The notes under the pieces were generated by a model, which was not told the DNA's origin, did not search any database, and saw nothing but the letters and a program-made list of their open reading frames with translations. Of a DNA stretch of 27,330 nucleotides, positions 16,459-25,144 are shown one piece after another. The DNA is from CAYYYG01 sp964476135. Its GTDB lineage: Bacteria; Patescibacteriota; Microgenomatia; UBA1406; GWC2-37-13. Where the stretch lies: positions 1-27,330 of the forward strand of contig CAYYYG010000014.1 of the NCBI GenBank assembly GCA_964476135.1, written 5' to 3'. Both the position numbers and the translations under genes were made by a program. Position 1 is the first letter of the stretch; each line of letters opens with the position of its first letter.

Positions 16459-16695
16459 ATGAAACGTGTACTTCTTGCCGCAATCAGACTATACCAGCAC
16501 ACATCATTTCTCCACACACAAATTTTTAAGATTTTATTTATGACCGACTCAGTATGCCGCTATCATCCGACTTGCTCCGATTACTCCTATGCGGCCATAG
16601 AAAAATACGGCGCATTAAAGGGCTCATGGATCGGGCTGAAACGGATCGTTCGCTGCCACCCCTGGTCAAAGGGTGGACTTGATCCCTTGAAATAA
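16459..16695 (+). CDS. yidD: YidD family membrane protein insertion efficiency factor
   Basis: The 78-residue protein carries the family core CRYHPTCSDYSYAAIEKYG, then LKGSWIGLKRIVRCHPW and the terminal GGLDPL. YidD is a small membrane-associated protein that helps YidC-dependent insertion of inner-membrane proteins. In many bacteria it sits between rnpA and yidC; here it is instead divergent from trmD. The ATG at 16459 is 7 bases after a TATACT -10. Confidence 0.93.
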   Translation: MKRVLLAAIRLYQHTSFLHTQIFKILFMTDSVCRYHPTCSDYSYAAIEKYGALKGSWIGLKRIVRCHPWSKGGLDPLK

Positions 16696-16699
16696 CTAC

Positions 16700-16729
16700 T
16701 TGCAATTTTATAGACTAAATTGGTATAAT
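16700..16729 (+). promoter_or_regulatory. Promoter of clpB
   Basis: TTGCAA (16700-16705), 18 bases, and TATAAT (16724-16729) preceded by TGG, an extended -10. Transcription would begin near 16736, inside the CIRCE-like repeat. Confidence 0.7.
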
Positions 16730-16730
16730 T

Positions 16731-16757
16731 TTAGCACTTATCTAAGTTAATTGCTAA
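16731..16757. promoter_or_regulatory. CIRCE-like HrcA operator upstream of clpB
   Basis: TTAGCACTT (16731-16739), nine bases, AATTGCTAA (16749-16757). The arms are complementary at 8 of 9 positions and match the CIRCE consensus TTAGCACTC-N9-GAGTGCTAA at 8 and 7 of 9 positions, with the exact 9-base gap. It overlaps the predicted transcription start and ends 4 bases before the clpB ATG, as expected for repression by HrcA that is lifted by heat shock. Confidence 0.8.
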
Positions 16758-16761
16758 TAAT

Positions 16762-17718
<957 letters not shown>

Positions 17719-17793
17719 ATAATCTCCAAGCTCTCAAGCTACATTGTAAAAATCGACCAGCTAAAGGCCGAGCTTGAAAAGGCTGAGCGTGAC

Positions 17794-18903
17794 GTGATGC
17801 TTGAAAAAGCGGCGGAGCTTAAATATGGCAAAATCCCGGAAATAGAAAAACAGGTCAAAGAGCTGGAAAAAAAATGGAACGCGATTCCAGCGGAAAACCG
17901 CCTGCTTAAAGAACAGGTAAACGAAGAAGATATCGCCCGCATAGTCGCACGTTGGACGGGTATTCCGGCAACACGGCTTCTAACCTCAGAAAGCGAAAAA
18001 CTCAAAAATCTAGACAAACAAATGATGGAGCGGGTAATCGGCCAAGACCACGCGATTAAAAAAATCGCCAACGCCATCCGCCGTACCCGAGCAGGTCTTG
18101 GGGAAGAACAAAAACCGATCGGCTCTTTTCTGTTTCTTGGACCAACGGGCGTTGGAAAAACTGAAACCGCAAAAGCATTGGCCGGGGTATTGTTTAACGA
18201 TGATAAGCTCATGGTGAGGATCGACATGAGCGAATACCAGGAGGCGCATACCGTAGCTCGCCTAATCGGCGCTCCGCCCGGATATGTAGGATACGAAGAG
18301 GGCGGCCAACTGACGGAAGCAGTAAGAAGAAAACCATATTCTGTTATTTTGTTTGACGAAATAGAGAAAGCCCATCCTCAGGTATTTAATATATTTTTAC
18401 AGATACTTGATGACGGACGCCTCACGGACGGCCGTGGTCGCACGGTGAACTTCAAAAATGCCGTACTAATAATGACTTCAAACTTAGGGAGTGAAATATA
18501 CCGTGAAGAATCAGACGCCGAAAAAAGACAGGTAAAAATATTGGAGAAAGTGCGCGGATTTTTCCGGCCGGAATTTGTCAATCGTTTAGATTCCATAATA
18601 ACCTTCAACAGCCTGAATGAGGCCATGATCGAAAAGATAATAGATATCCAAATTCACAATTTGGAAGAACGACTAAAAAAGCAACACCTTCATCTTGAAG
18701 TGACAGCGGCAATGAAGCGCTATCTGAAATCCACCGGATTCGATGAGGCGTATGGAGCCCGACCGCTTAAGCGAATAATGGAAGAATCGATAATTGATGA
18801 GGCAGCACTCAAAATTATTGAGGGACACATAAAATCAGGTGATACTGTTGTTGCCGACTACAAACAAAACAAGGTACAGATCAATGTGAAAAAACCTAAC
18901 TAA
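17794..18903 (+). CDS. clpB: ClpB disaggregase, second part (rest of M-domain and NBD2)
   Basis: The open frame runs from 17719; the first ATG is at 17794 (GTG at 17791), giving 369 residues. It has KYGKIPEIEKQVKEL of the middle domain, ARWTGIPATRL, Walker A GPTGVGKT, Walker B VILFDEIEKAHP, sensor 1 IMTSNLGS, the arginine finger in RPEFVNRLD and sensor 2 YGARPLKR, so NBD2 is complete. No good Shine-Dalgarno site precedes the ATG, and it is 75 bases beyond the stop, so restart may be poor. Together the two parts equal a ClpB without N-domain. Whether both halves are made is unknown. Confidence 0.83.
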   Translation: MMLEKAAELKYGKIPEIEKQVKELEKKWNAIPAENRLLKEQVNEEDIARIVARWTGIPATRLLTSESEKLKNLDKQMMERVIGQDHAIKKIANAIRRTRAGLGEEQKPIGSFLFLGPTGVGKTETAKALAGVLFNDDKLMVRIDMSEYQEAHTVARLIGAPPGYVGYEEGGQLTEAVRRKPYSVILFDEIEKAHPQVFNIFLQILDDGRLTDGRGRTVNFKNAVLIMTSNLGSEIYREESDAEKRQVKILEKVRGFFRPEFVNRLDSIITFNSLNEAMIEKIIDIQIHNLEERLKKQHLHLEVTAAMKRYLKSTGFDEAYGARPLKRIMEESIIDEAALKIIEGHIKSGDTVVADYKQNKVQINVKKPN

Positions 18904-18908
18904 AACGC

Positions 18909-18914
18909 TACACT
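18909..18914 (+). promoter_or_regulatory. Possible -10 for the GT-C-like gene
   Basis: TACACT lies 6 bases before the ATG at 18921, the same spacing as the predicted leaderless starts of trmD and the HIT gene. It matches TATAAT at only four of six positions. The gene may instead be read with clpB. Confidence 0.25.
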
Positions 18915-18920
18915 AATCTA

Positions 18921-20642
18921 ATGAAATGGATTAGCAGAATACTGATTTTAGTTATATTATGGTTCACTTTCTGTCTGGTATTCACGGCGAGCGGGGATTT
19001 TAATCAAGATCTTGGACGGCACATAAAACTGGGTGAAATAATCCTTAATGATCTTAAAATCCCAAAAACAAATACATTCTCATACACTCACCCTCAATTT
19101 CCTTTTTCCAACCATCATTGGCTTTCCGAAGTTATCTATTACCTTATAGCAACAGCGTTCGGAAAATCTGTCCTACTATATCTTAAAGTTATGCTGATAT
19201 TGACTTCAGCATACTTGGTTATAAAAACAGCGGTAAAAAAATCCGGATCTACCATACTTAGCGTTTTAAGTTTCCTTATGGTATCTCCTCTCCTGCTCGA
19301 AAGATCGGATATTCGTCCGGAGATGTTTGGATACCTCTTTTTTTCTATTTCTTTAAGCCTAATGTTCGGTTACCCGAAGAACAAAAAATTCATAGTCTTG
19401 TTAATTCCGGTTATGATTGCCTGGATAAACATCCATATCACATTTATATTCGGAATTTTTATTCTCGCCCTGTTTGCAGTAAAAATTGCCATACCTAAAC
19501 TATTAAGCAAACAAAAAGATTTTGACAAAAAAAGTATGATATTAGTATTTGCGGCTATATTGTCTGCTGTAATTAACCCTAACGGAATATATGGGATGAC
19601 ATACCCTCTCAACATCTTCAAAAACTACGGCTACACAATAGTTGAAAACCAGTCTCTTTTTTTTCTTAATGGTCTAATGTTTAACCCGACAATACGCTGG
19701 TTTACAACAATCACGCCGGTTATCGTAGTTGCTTTCGCACTGCTTCTCTGGAAAAAAAAACTGACTGAATCGATAGTTCTCACTGTTTTTTTTATAGCGA
19801 CAATCTATCAGATACGACACATGCCTTTTTTTATCTGGGCTTCCGTGATCCCGCTCAGCATGGCATATACAAGCATTGTTCCCAAAAAAATCATAACAAA
19901 ACAAAACCGCCTCCTGTCAGGCATCTTTCTTACCTGCATAATAATTACGCTTTCCTTGTTTTTTCTCACCAACGGTTACGCACGCACTTTCGACAAATCT
20001 GCGGTTTTCGGACAAAAGGTTGAAGAAGATGGAAAAGGCGCGGCAGACTTTATGCTTAAACACAATCTGAAAGGAAATATTTTCAATAATTTCGACATTG
20101 GAGGATATGCGATCTATCGTTTATATCCTAAATACAAAGTGTTTGTAGATAATCGGCCTGAAGCATACCCGGCTGCATTTTTTACAGACACTTATATTCC
20201 AATGCAATACGATCCGGAGCTTCGAAAAAAAGTGTTTGATGAGTACGATATTAATACGATCTTTTTCTCCCATACTGACCAAACTCCTTGGGCGAATGAA
20301 TTTTTAGCCTCGATAGCGGCTGACAAAGAATGGAAACTTGTTTACCTCGATAATTCAATGATGATTATGTCGCGCGGAACAACTCTACCCGACGTGAGAA
20401 ACAATGATGCTTATCTTGAAACTCGACTCGAAGAATCCAAATATTACCTGGATAAGCTCAAACTTTCCCGGGCGCTCAGCATATTCGGAAAATCTCAGCT
20501 TGCGACGACAGCATATGAGCAGGCGAAAGCGGATAATCCGGATTCCTGCGCCCTGAACAGAGGTAATCACGAAAGATACAAAAACAGCCCTTTAGCAAAA
20601 GAGGCCGAACAGATCAAACAGAATTACTGGTACTGTTTTTAG
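18921..20642 (+). CDS. Multi-pass membrane protein, GT-C glycosyltransferase-like
   Basis: The 573-residue protein has an N-terminal membrane helix, then a first extracytoplasmic loop with GDFNQDLGRHIKLGE and NHHWLSEVIYY, about ten more helices to residue 355, and a soluble C-terminal part with GNIFNNFDIGGYAIY and KYKVFVDNRPEAYP. The acidic first loop after helix 1 is the usual catalytic position of GT-C enzymes that use lipid-linked sugars, so a role in glycan or protein glycosylation at the membrane is inferred. Donor and acceptor are unknown. The start is 17 bases after the clpB stop. The last four bases overlap the end of the convergent MGMT-family gene. Confidence 0.6.
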   Translation: MKWISRILILVILWFTFCLVFTASGDFNQDLGRHIKLGEIILNDLKIPKTNTFSYTHPQFPFSNHHWLSEVIYYLIATAFGKSVLLYLKVMLILTSAYLVIKTAVKKSGSTILSVLSFLMVSPLLLERSDIRPEMFGYLFFSISLSLMFGYPKNKKFIVLLIPVMIAWINIHITFIFGIFILALFAVKIAIPKLLSKQKDFDKKSMILVFAAILSAVINPNGIYGMTYPLNIFKNYGYTIVENQSLFFLNGLMFNPTIRWFTTITPVIVVAFALLLWKKKLTESIVLTVFFIATIYQIRHMPFFIWASVIPLSMAYTSIVPKKIITKQNRLLSGIFLTCIIITLSLFFLTNGYARTFDKSAVFGQKVEEDGKGAADFMLKHNLKGNIFNNFDIGGYAIYRLYPKYKVFVDNRPEAYPAAFFTDTYIPMQYDPELRKKVFDEYDINTIFFSHTDQTPWANEFLASIAADKEWKLVYLDNSMMIMSRGTTLPDVRNNDAYLETRLEESKYYLDKLKLSRALSIFGKSQLATTAYEQAKADNPDSCALNRGNHERYKNSPLAKEAEQIKQNYWYCF

Positions 20643-20944
20643 AGTCCGTTCCACCGATATAATGACAAGTCGACCTTGTCGGCAACAACACTGATTCCAT
20701 CTTCAATCATGCGTCGTCTCTGCTCCGAAATTCCGCCCGCCCCAAAGCCATGCGATAATCGACCGTCGGCGAATACGACACGAAAACACGGAGTGCCGTC
20801 TGGGTCAGGGTTGCGGTGCAAAATCTGACCAACCAGCCGCGCCGATTTGATATTCAACGATTTGGCAATCTGGCCATAAGTGACAACTTTGCCTTTTGGG
20901 ATTGAACGTAAATATGAATAAAGTTTATCTTTATATTTTTCCAT
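20639..20944 (-). CDS. MGMT-family DNA-binding protein with altered active site
   Basis: The 101-residue protein is the C-terminal DNA-binding domain of O6-alkylguanine-DNA alkyltransferase: IPKGKVVTYGQIAK, the arginine-bearing helix SARLVGQIL, HRNPDPDG and a terminal LYRW. In alkyltransferases the active site is PCHRV; here it is PCFRV (C53, F54), so the acceptor cysteine is kept but the histidine that activates it is lost. Alkyltransferase-like proteins instead change the cysteine (PWHRV). It may be a weak repair enzyme or a lesion-binding protein. No N-terminal domain is present, as in alkyltransferase-like proteins. Confidence 0.85.
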   Translation of the reverse strand: MEKYKDKLYSYLRSIPKGKVVTYGQIAKSLNIKSARLVGQILHRNPDPDGTPCFRVVFADGRLSHGFGAGGISEQRRRMIEDGISVVADKVDLSLYRWNGL

Positions 20945-20958
20945 AGATATATTATTGC

Positions 20959-21055
20959 GGATCGTGAAGATGTGATTTTTTTACGACTTGGGATTCCCCA
21001 CGGTGGTATGAGGGGAGGGTTCCCACGGAGTTAAAAAAATCATATCGAGCGATCC
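20959..21055. repeat. 97-bp imperfect inverted repeat (long hairpin element)
   Basis: Nested complementary arms are GGATCG/CGATCC (20959-20964, 21050-21055), TGATTTTTTTA/TAAAAAAATCA (20973-20983, 21032-21042), ACT/AGT (20986-20988, 21029-21031), TGGGA/TCCCA (20989-20993, 21021-21025) and TCCCC/GGGGA (20995-20999, 21012-21016). It fills the gap between two leftward genes. The T run lies in the 5' arm and the A run in the 3' arm on either strand, so it is not a normal terminator. No clear target-site duplication flanks it. Confidence 0.75.
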
Positions 21056-21069
21056 TAAAAACGCATTAA

Positions 21070-22275
21070 TTACATCAAAAACTTACCTGCTGCGTAAATC
21101 ATTTTCTGGCTTCCATCGATCATGGTCGCCTCAATCGTCCTATCGTTTGTCGCGATAATATCGCAATGCTCCGGTGATTCGTTGAAGCCAAGCGACTCCC
21201 ATTCTGCCTCACCTACATTTTTCGGATCACCGGCGTAACAGTCATGATATGACGATCCCAAAGCAATATGCGTATTACCCCACTTACCACCAAAATTTTC
21301 ATCGAACAAAGTATCCGCCATGAATTTATCTATTTTGGAAAAACGAATATCGGTCAAGGAAAACTCACCGATTTTATCGGCATTTTTCTGAGCGACCAGT
21401 TCTTTTAGCAAATTTTCATTTTTGACAGCGTGAGCTTCAACCACAACGCCCTCCTTGAAGCGCAGACGAATATCTTTAACAATATTGCCATAACGATACA
21501 AGGGCTGATCGAAATATACGGTTCCATTCGTTCCCCGCCAGTCAGGCGAGGTAAAAAGCTCAAAGCTTGGTATGTTGCGCCCCCCTCCACCGGCAAACCG
21601 CCGCTTAGCCCCATAAGAAATAACTAAGTCGGTTTCTTTAGATCTAACGTTAAACGACTTGATCGGTAAACCATTTATCCAATCCCTTATTTTATGCAGT
21701 TTTTGGTAACTTTCGTTCCATGTTTTAATGGGATCACTGGCAGTCAAATAACAGGCTTTGATAATCTGCTCCCAGTATTCCTCAACGGATAATCCTGCTT
21801 CCTTAGCCATACCCTCCGTACCATAAACTGCGAGCGTCCAGGTAAATTTACCGGCGTCTTCCTTGGCGAACATCAGTTTCCGCAGTTTTTTTAATGGCTC
21901 ATTCGAATACATAATTTTTTTTGGTGGAATATCTTTCAGGTGCAGCGGATCGGCCTTGGCGATCAGATAAATCCGGTGGTCGATATTGTCGATCAAGCCT
22001 TTATTCAGTGAATCTGGTGAAAATTTCAACTGCTCTTCCGATCCATACCTATAAAGAACATCTTTGAAAGGATCGGCTTTCATATTAAAAATCGGAAAAC
22101 CGCCCGATTCCAAAATTGCCCGATAGGTTGCAAGCGCGAGCGGTAATGCAGGGGAATCAAACTCCAAATAAACAACCTCACCTTTTTTTATTCCTGCCCC
22201 GCCGCCCAAAGCAAAATCGACAAGTACTCGAGCGTAATTTGATAGTATCTGTTCTGATGGGGTGTAGATTGACAT
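21070..22275 (-). CDS. M29-family aminopeptidase (AmpS/PepS type)
   Basis: The 401-residue enzyme matches the M29 metallo-aminopeptidases, dimeric cytoplasmic enzymes that remove N-terminal residues using two metal ions. The expected ligands and catalytic residues are seen with family spacing: E239 in NIPSFELFTSP, E304 in KIGEFSL, H336 and Y343 in NTHIALGSSYH, and H370/D372 in SPEHCD. Length is normal for the family. It starts 2 bases after the HIT gene stop, so the two form an operon read leftward from 22682. Confidence 0.92.
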   Translation of the reverse strand: MSIYTPSEQILSNYARVLVDFALGGGAGIKKGEVVYLEFDSPALPLALATYRAILESGGFPIFNMKADPFKDVLYRYGSEEQLKFSPDSLNKGLIDNIDHRIYLIAKADPLHLKDIPPKKIMYSNEPLKKLRKLMFAKEDAGKFTWTLAVYGTEGMAKEAGLSVEEYWEQIIKACYLTASDPIKTWNESYQKLHKIRDWINGLPIKSFNVRSKETDLVISYGAKRRFAGGGGRNIPSFELFTSPDWRGTNGTVYFDQPLYRYGNIVKDIRLRFKEGVVVEAHAVKNENLLKELVAQKNADKIGEFSLTDIRFSKIDKFMADTLFDENFGGKWGNTHIALGSSYHDCYAGDPKNVGEAEWESLGFNESPEHCDIIATNDRTIEATMIDGSQKMIYAAGKFLM

Positions 22276-22277
22276 GA

Positions 22278-22682
22278 TTAATAATGACTAATTATTTTTG
22301 CGGCAATTTTAGAGAATTCTTCCTTAGTAAATTGCAAGGTTTTATGGGGTAACATTGCTGATTCCGGAATATCGGCCGACATTTTTTCATATCTGGGCAT
22401 AATATGAATATGAGCATGCGGTACGGCCCCATAAGTAAAATAACTTACCCATTCGGGCTTGAGTGCGCGCTTGATCGCTTTGGTTGCAAGCAAAGCCGCT
22501 TCCCAGTATTCGCCGAATTCCGGCACATCGTATACCCAGCGATGATGTTTTTTTGGTATTATTAATGTGTGTCCTTTGACTTTTGGATAAACATCCAAAA
22601 AACCCAAAAATAAATCGTTTTCAAATACTTTATACGAAGGAATCGAACCGCCTATAATATTACAAAATAAACAATCAACCAT
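22278..22682 (-). CDS. HIT-family (histidine triad) nucleotide-binding hydrolase
   Basis: The 134-residue protein has the histidine triad as HAHIHIM (H89, H91, H93), the family start CLFCNIIGGSIPSYKVFEND with a C-x2-C pair (C4, C7), and KGHTLIIPKKHH. HIT proteins cleave nucleoside phosphoramidates or dinucleoside polyphosphates; the substrate here is not known. A minus-strand TATACT ends 6 bases before the ATG, so the mRNA is probably leaderless. The aminopeptidase gene follows directly. Confidence 0.93.
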   Translation of the reverse strand: MVDCLFCNIIGGSIPSYKVFENDLFLGFLDVYPKVKGHTLIIPKKHHRWVYDVPEFGEYWEAALLATKAIKRALKPEWVSYFTYGAVPHAHIHIMPRYEKMSADIPESAMLPHKTLQFTKEEFSKIAAKIISHY

Positions 22683-22688
22683 AATAAA

Positions 22689-22694
22689 AGTATA
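22689..22694 (-). promoter_or_regulatory. -10 element of the HIT-aminopeptidase operon
   Basis: TATACT on the minus strand (22694 down to 22689) is followed by 6 bases and the HIT ATG at 22682. A minus-strand TTGTCA overlaps the plus-strand TTGACA upstream, but at 20 bases it is too far to be a normal -35. Confidence 0.45.
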
Positions 22695-22713
22695 TTATCA
22701 GAATCCCTTATAC

Positions 22714-22743
22714 TTGACAACACAGCTCGTACAGGAGTATGAT
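22714..22743 (+). promoter_or_regulatory. Promoter of the aldolase/bisphosphatase operon
   Basis: TTGACA (22714-22719), 18 bases, TATGAT (22738-22743). Transcription would begin near 22750, about 24 bases before the aldolase ATG at 22774. Confidence 0.65.
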
Positions 22744-22773
22744 AGTGTATGAAATTATCAATTATTAAATAAT

Positions 22774-23685
22774 ATGAAAAAAATAGAAATCAAGGCTCCC
22801 GCTGATGTTCCTTCTCAAATGAAAAAAACTTTCGTTGATAATTACAATACCATCACGCGCGGCACCGGACGGCTTATGCTTTTTGCCGGAGATCAAAAAG
22901 TCGAACACCTTAACGAAGATTTTTACGGTGATGGGATTGCAAAAGACGATAACGATCCGGTTCACCTATTTAATATTGCGGCCAAATCAAATATCGGCGT
23001 CTTCGCCTCTCAACTAGGGCTTATTGCGCAATATGGTGGCGACTACCCGAATGTTCCTTACCTCGTAAAAATCAATTCCAAATCTAACTGTGTCAAAACT
23101 TCCCAGCGCGACCCGCAAAGCCCCACACTGTGGCCGGTATCCAAGGTAGTGGAATTTAAGAAAAATAGCGGTCTTAATATACTCGGAATTGGTTTTACAA
23201 TATATGTAGGCTCCGAATTCGAGGGCGAAATGTTTCGCGATGCAGCTGCGGCAATCTATGAAGCGCATCAGCATGGTCTTATTACAGTTATCTGGTGTTA
23301 TCCGCGCGGAAAAGCTGTCACTAATGAAAAAGATCCAAAAGTAGTCGCAGGCGCCGCCGGAATCGCCGCTTGTCTGGGTGCTGATTTCGTAAAAGTAAAT
23401 GCTCCAAAACAAGAAGGAATGGATTCTAACGAAGCCCTGAAGCAAGCTGTTATGGCTGCAGGCCGCACCAAGGTTGTCTGTGCCGGAGGCGGAAGTACTG
23501 ACGTTAAAAAATTTCTTGAGGGATTATATAAACAAATACATGTTGCCGGCACAATGGGTAACGCCACCGGACGGAATATTCATCAGAAACCACTTGCTGA
23601 AGCGGTGCGGTTCACAAATGCTATCTATGCAATGACTGTCGAAGACGCGACGGTCGAGCAAGCCATGAAAATTTACGAGGGATGA
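22774..23685 (+). CDS. Class I fructose-bisphosphate aldolase, archaeal (DhnA/FbaB) type
   Basis: The 303-residue TIM-barrel enzyme cleaves or forms fructose 1,6-bisphosphate through a Schiff base. Visible features are GDQKVEHLNEDF near the start, WCYPRGK (175-180 region) and the probable Schiff-base lysine K207 in ADFVKVNAPK, AGGGSTD, and the phosphate-binding GNATGRNIHQ. This is the DhnA/FbaB type shared with archaea rather than the class II enzyme of most bacteria. It is the first gene of an operon with the bisphosphatase, whose ATG comes 1 base after the stop. Confidence 0.9.
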   Translation: MKKIEIKAPADVPSQMKKTFVDNYNTITRGTGRLMLFAGDQKVEHLNEDFYGDGIAKDDNDPVHLFNIAAKSNIGVFASQLGLIAQYGGDYPNVPYLVKINSKSNCVKTSQRDPQSPTLWPVSKVVEFKKNSGLNILGIGFTIYVGSEFEGEMFRDAAAAIYEAHQHGLITVIWCYPRGKAVTNEKDPKVVAGAAGIAACLGADFVKVNAPKQEGMDSNEALKQAVMAAGRTKVVCAGGGSTDVKKFLEGLYKQIHVAGTMGNATGRNIHQKPLAEAVRFTNAIYAMTVEDATVEQAMKIYEG

Positions 23686-23686
23686 T

Positions 23687-24637
23687 ATGTTTACCAAAGT
23701 CACCACTCTGACCGATTTCATAATCGAAGAGGAAAGGCGGATTCCCGGTACTACCGGTAGTCTTACGCTGCTGCTGACGCATATAGAAAATGCGGCCAAA
23801 CACATCGCAAGCCACATAAAAAAAACCGGCCTGATAGACATCATGGGTCATGCGGGAACAAAAAATATATACGATGAGGAGGTACAAAAACTGGATGTCT
23901 ACAGCAACGAACTGATCAAAGAAACACTGATGAGTTCCGGACAAATAGCGGCATTCGCATCGGAAGAAGAAGAAAGCTTGGTGGAGTCCGAAAAACATAA
24001 AGGCGAATATATCGTATACTTCGACCCTCTCGACGGTTCATCAAATATTGATGTGAATGTAAATATCGGTACGATATTTTCAATCTATAAAAAAAACGGG
24101 AACCATTTGCAAAAAGGAAACAATCAGGTAGCAGCCGGTTATATATTGTACGGCTCAAGCGTTATGTTTGTATACTCCGCGGGCAACGGGGTGAACGGCT
24201 TCACGCTCGACCCGGCAATCGGCAGTTTCCTACTCTCTCATCCCAATATAAAAACTCCGGAAAAAGGCAAAATATATTCAATAAACGAAGGGTATGAATC
24301 TATGTTTGAAGAATCGACGAAAAAATATTTATTGTCGATTAAAGCAGGTGATAAACCATATAAACTTCGTTATATCGGATCACTTGTTGCCGATGTGCAC
24401 CGGACATTTATAAAAGGCGGCATTTTCCTGTATCCTAGCGACCTTAAAAATAAGAACGGAAAACTGCGGCTGATGTTTGAAGTCAATCCGATGTCATTTC
24501 TTATGAGTCAATCCGGTGGAATGGCAGTTTCGGGCAGCAGCAATCCGCTTGAAATTATGCCGACAGACATCCATCAGCGCACACCGATTGTGCTTGGCAG
24601 TAAATTAGAAGTAGAAAATTACTTAAAATATTTATGA
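23687..24637 (+). CDS. fbp: Fructose-1,6-bisphosphatase, class I
   Basis: The 316-residue enzyme removes the 1-phosphate of fructose 1,6-bisphosphate, the committed step of gluconeogenesis. It has the acidic metal site ASEEEE, the signature YFDPLDGSSNIDVN and the late block ADVHRTFIKGGIFLYP. Length agrees with class I enzymes. GAGG about 6 bases before the ATG is a usable Shine-Dalgarno site, and only one base separates it from the aldolase stop. The end overlaps the HAD gene by ATGA. Aldolase plus bisphosphatase together point to sugar synthesis. Confidence 0.95.
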   Translation: MFTKVTTLTDFIIEEERRIPGTTGSLTLLLTHIENAAKHIASHIKKTGLIDIMGHAGTKNIYDEEVQKLDVYSNELIKETLMSSGQIAAFASEEEESLVESEKHKGEYIVYFDPLDGSSNIDVNVNIGTIFSIYKKNGNHLQKGNNQVAAGYILYGSSVMFVYSAGNGVNGFTLDPAIGSFLLSHPNIKTPEKGKIYSINEGYESMFEESTKKYLLSIKAGDKPYKLRYIGSLVADVHRTFIKGGIFLYPSDLKNKNGKLRLMFEVNPMSFLMSQSGGMAVSGSSNPLEIMPTDIHQRTPIVLGSKLEVENYLKYL

Positions 24638-25110
24638 TTAAAGCGTTTTTATGTGATTTCTCACGAGTGCTTTTATTCCCTAAAGACAGAGAATATAAAG
24701 GATCCCTGAACGGTTTATACGATGATCTTCTCCAAACTCTTGGCGCTTATGATTTTTTTTCTTACTTCGATCTCAATCGAGAACTCCTGGAAATTTTCCG
24801 GGAAATGAAAAACAAATTCCCAATGTACATACTCACGACCGATAAAATCCAGGATGTCCCCGACGTAAGAAAAATTATCGATCCCGTATTCGACAATGTC
24901 TTTTCGGCAAAGAACTTTGCGCTCAGCAAAACCGATAAAAAATTATATCTTGAAGTTGCAGAATTATTAGGCTACCAGCCAAAAGAAATGATCTACATCG
25001 ATGATACGGCAGCCAACTTAAGTGCGGCAAAATCGGCCGGGATGACGGTTTTTCACTACCATAACAATAAAGTACTTATGAAGGAGCTCGCGCCAATTAT
25101 CAACGACTGA
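24634..25110 (+). CDS. HAD-like protein with altered catalytic motif I
   Basis: The 158-residue protein has the HAD Rossmann-like core: motif I as FLCDFSRVLLF (D8, S10), motif II as ILTTD, and motif IV as MIYIDDTAANLSAAKSAGM. Canonical motif I is DxD; the second aspartate, the acid/base in phosphatases, is serine here. The nucleophile and the metal-binding DD remain. It may be a poor phosphatase, another kind of transferase or a binding protein. It overlaps the bisphosphatase stop by 4 bases, so it is translated with it and may act on a sugar phosphate; this is inference. Confidence 0.8.
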   Translation: MIKAFLCDFSRVLLFPKDREYKGSLNGLYDDLLQTLGAYDFFSYFDLNRELLEIFREMKNKFPMYILTTDKIQDVPDVRKIIDPVFDNVFSAKNFALSKTDKKLYLEVAELLGYQPKEMIYIDDTAANLSAAKSAGMTVFHYHNNKVLMKELAPIIND

Positions 25111-25144
25111 AACGTGTCAAAATTATTATTTTTTATTTCAAAAT

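Noticed and set aside
16436..16483. N-terminal extension of TrmD
   Set aside because: The conserved TrmD start is MKITVITLFPEM at 16435, and the extension would overlap yidD.
20959..21055. Rho-independent terminator for the aminopeptidase gene
   Set aside because: The T run is in the 5' arm and the A run in the 3' arm on both strands, so no T tract follows the stem.
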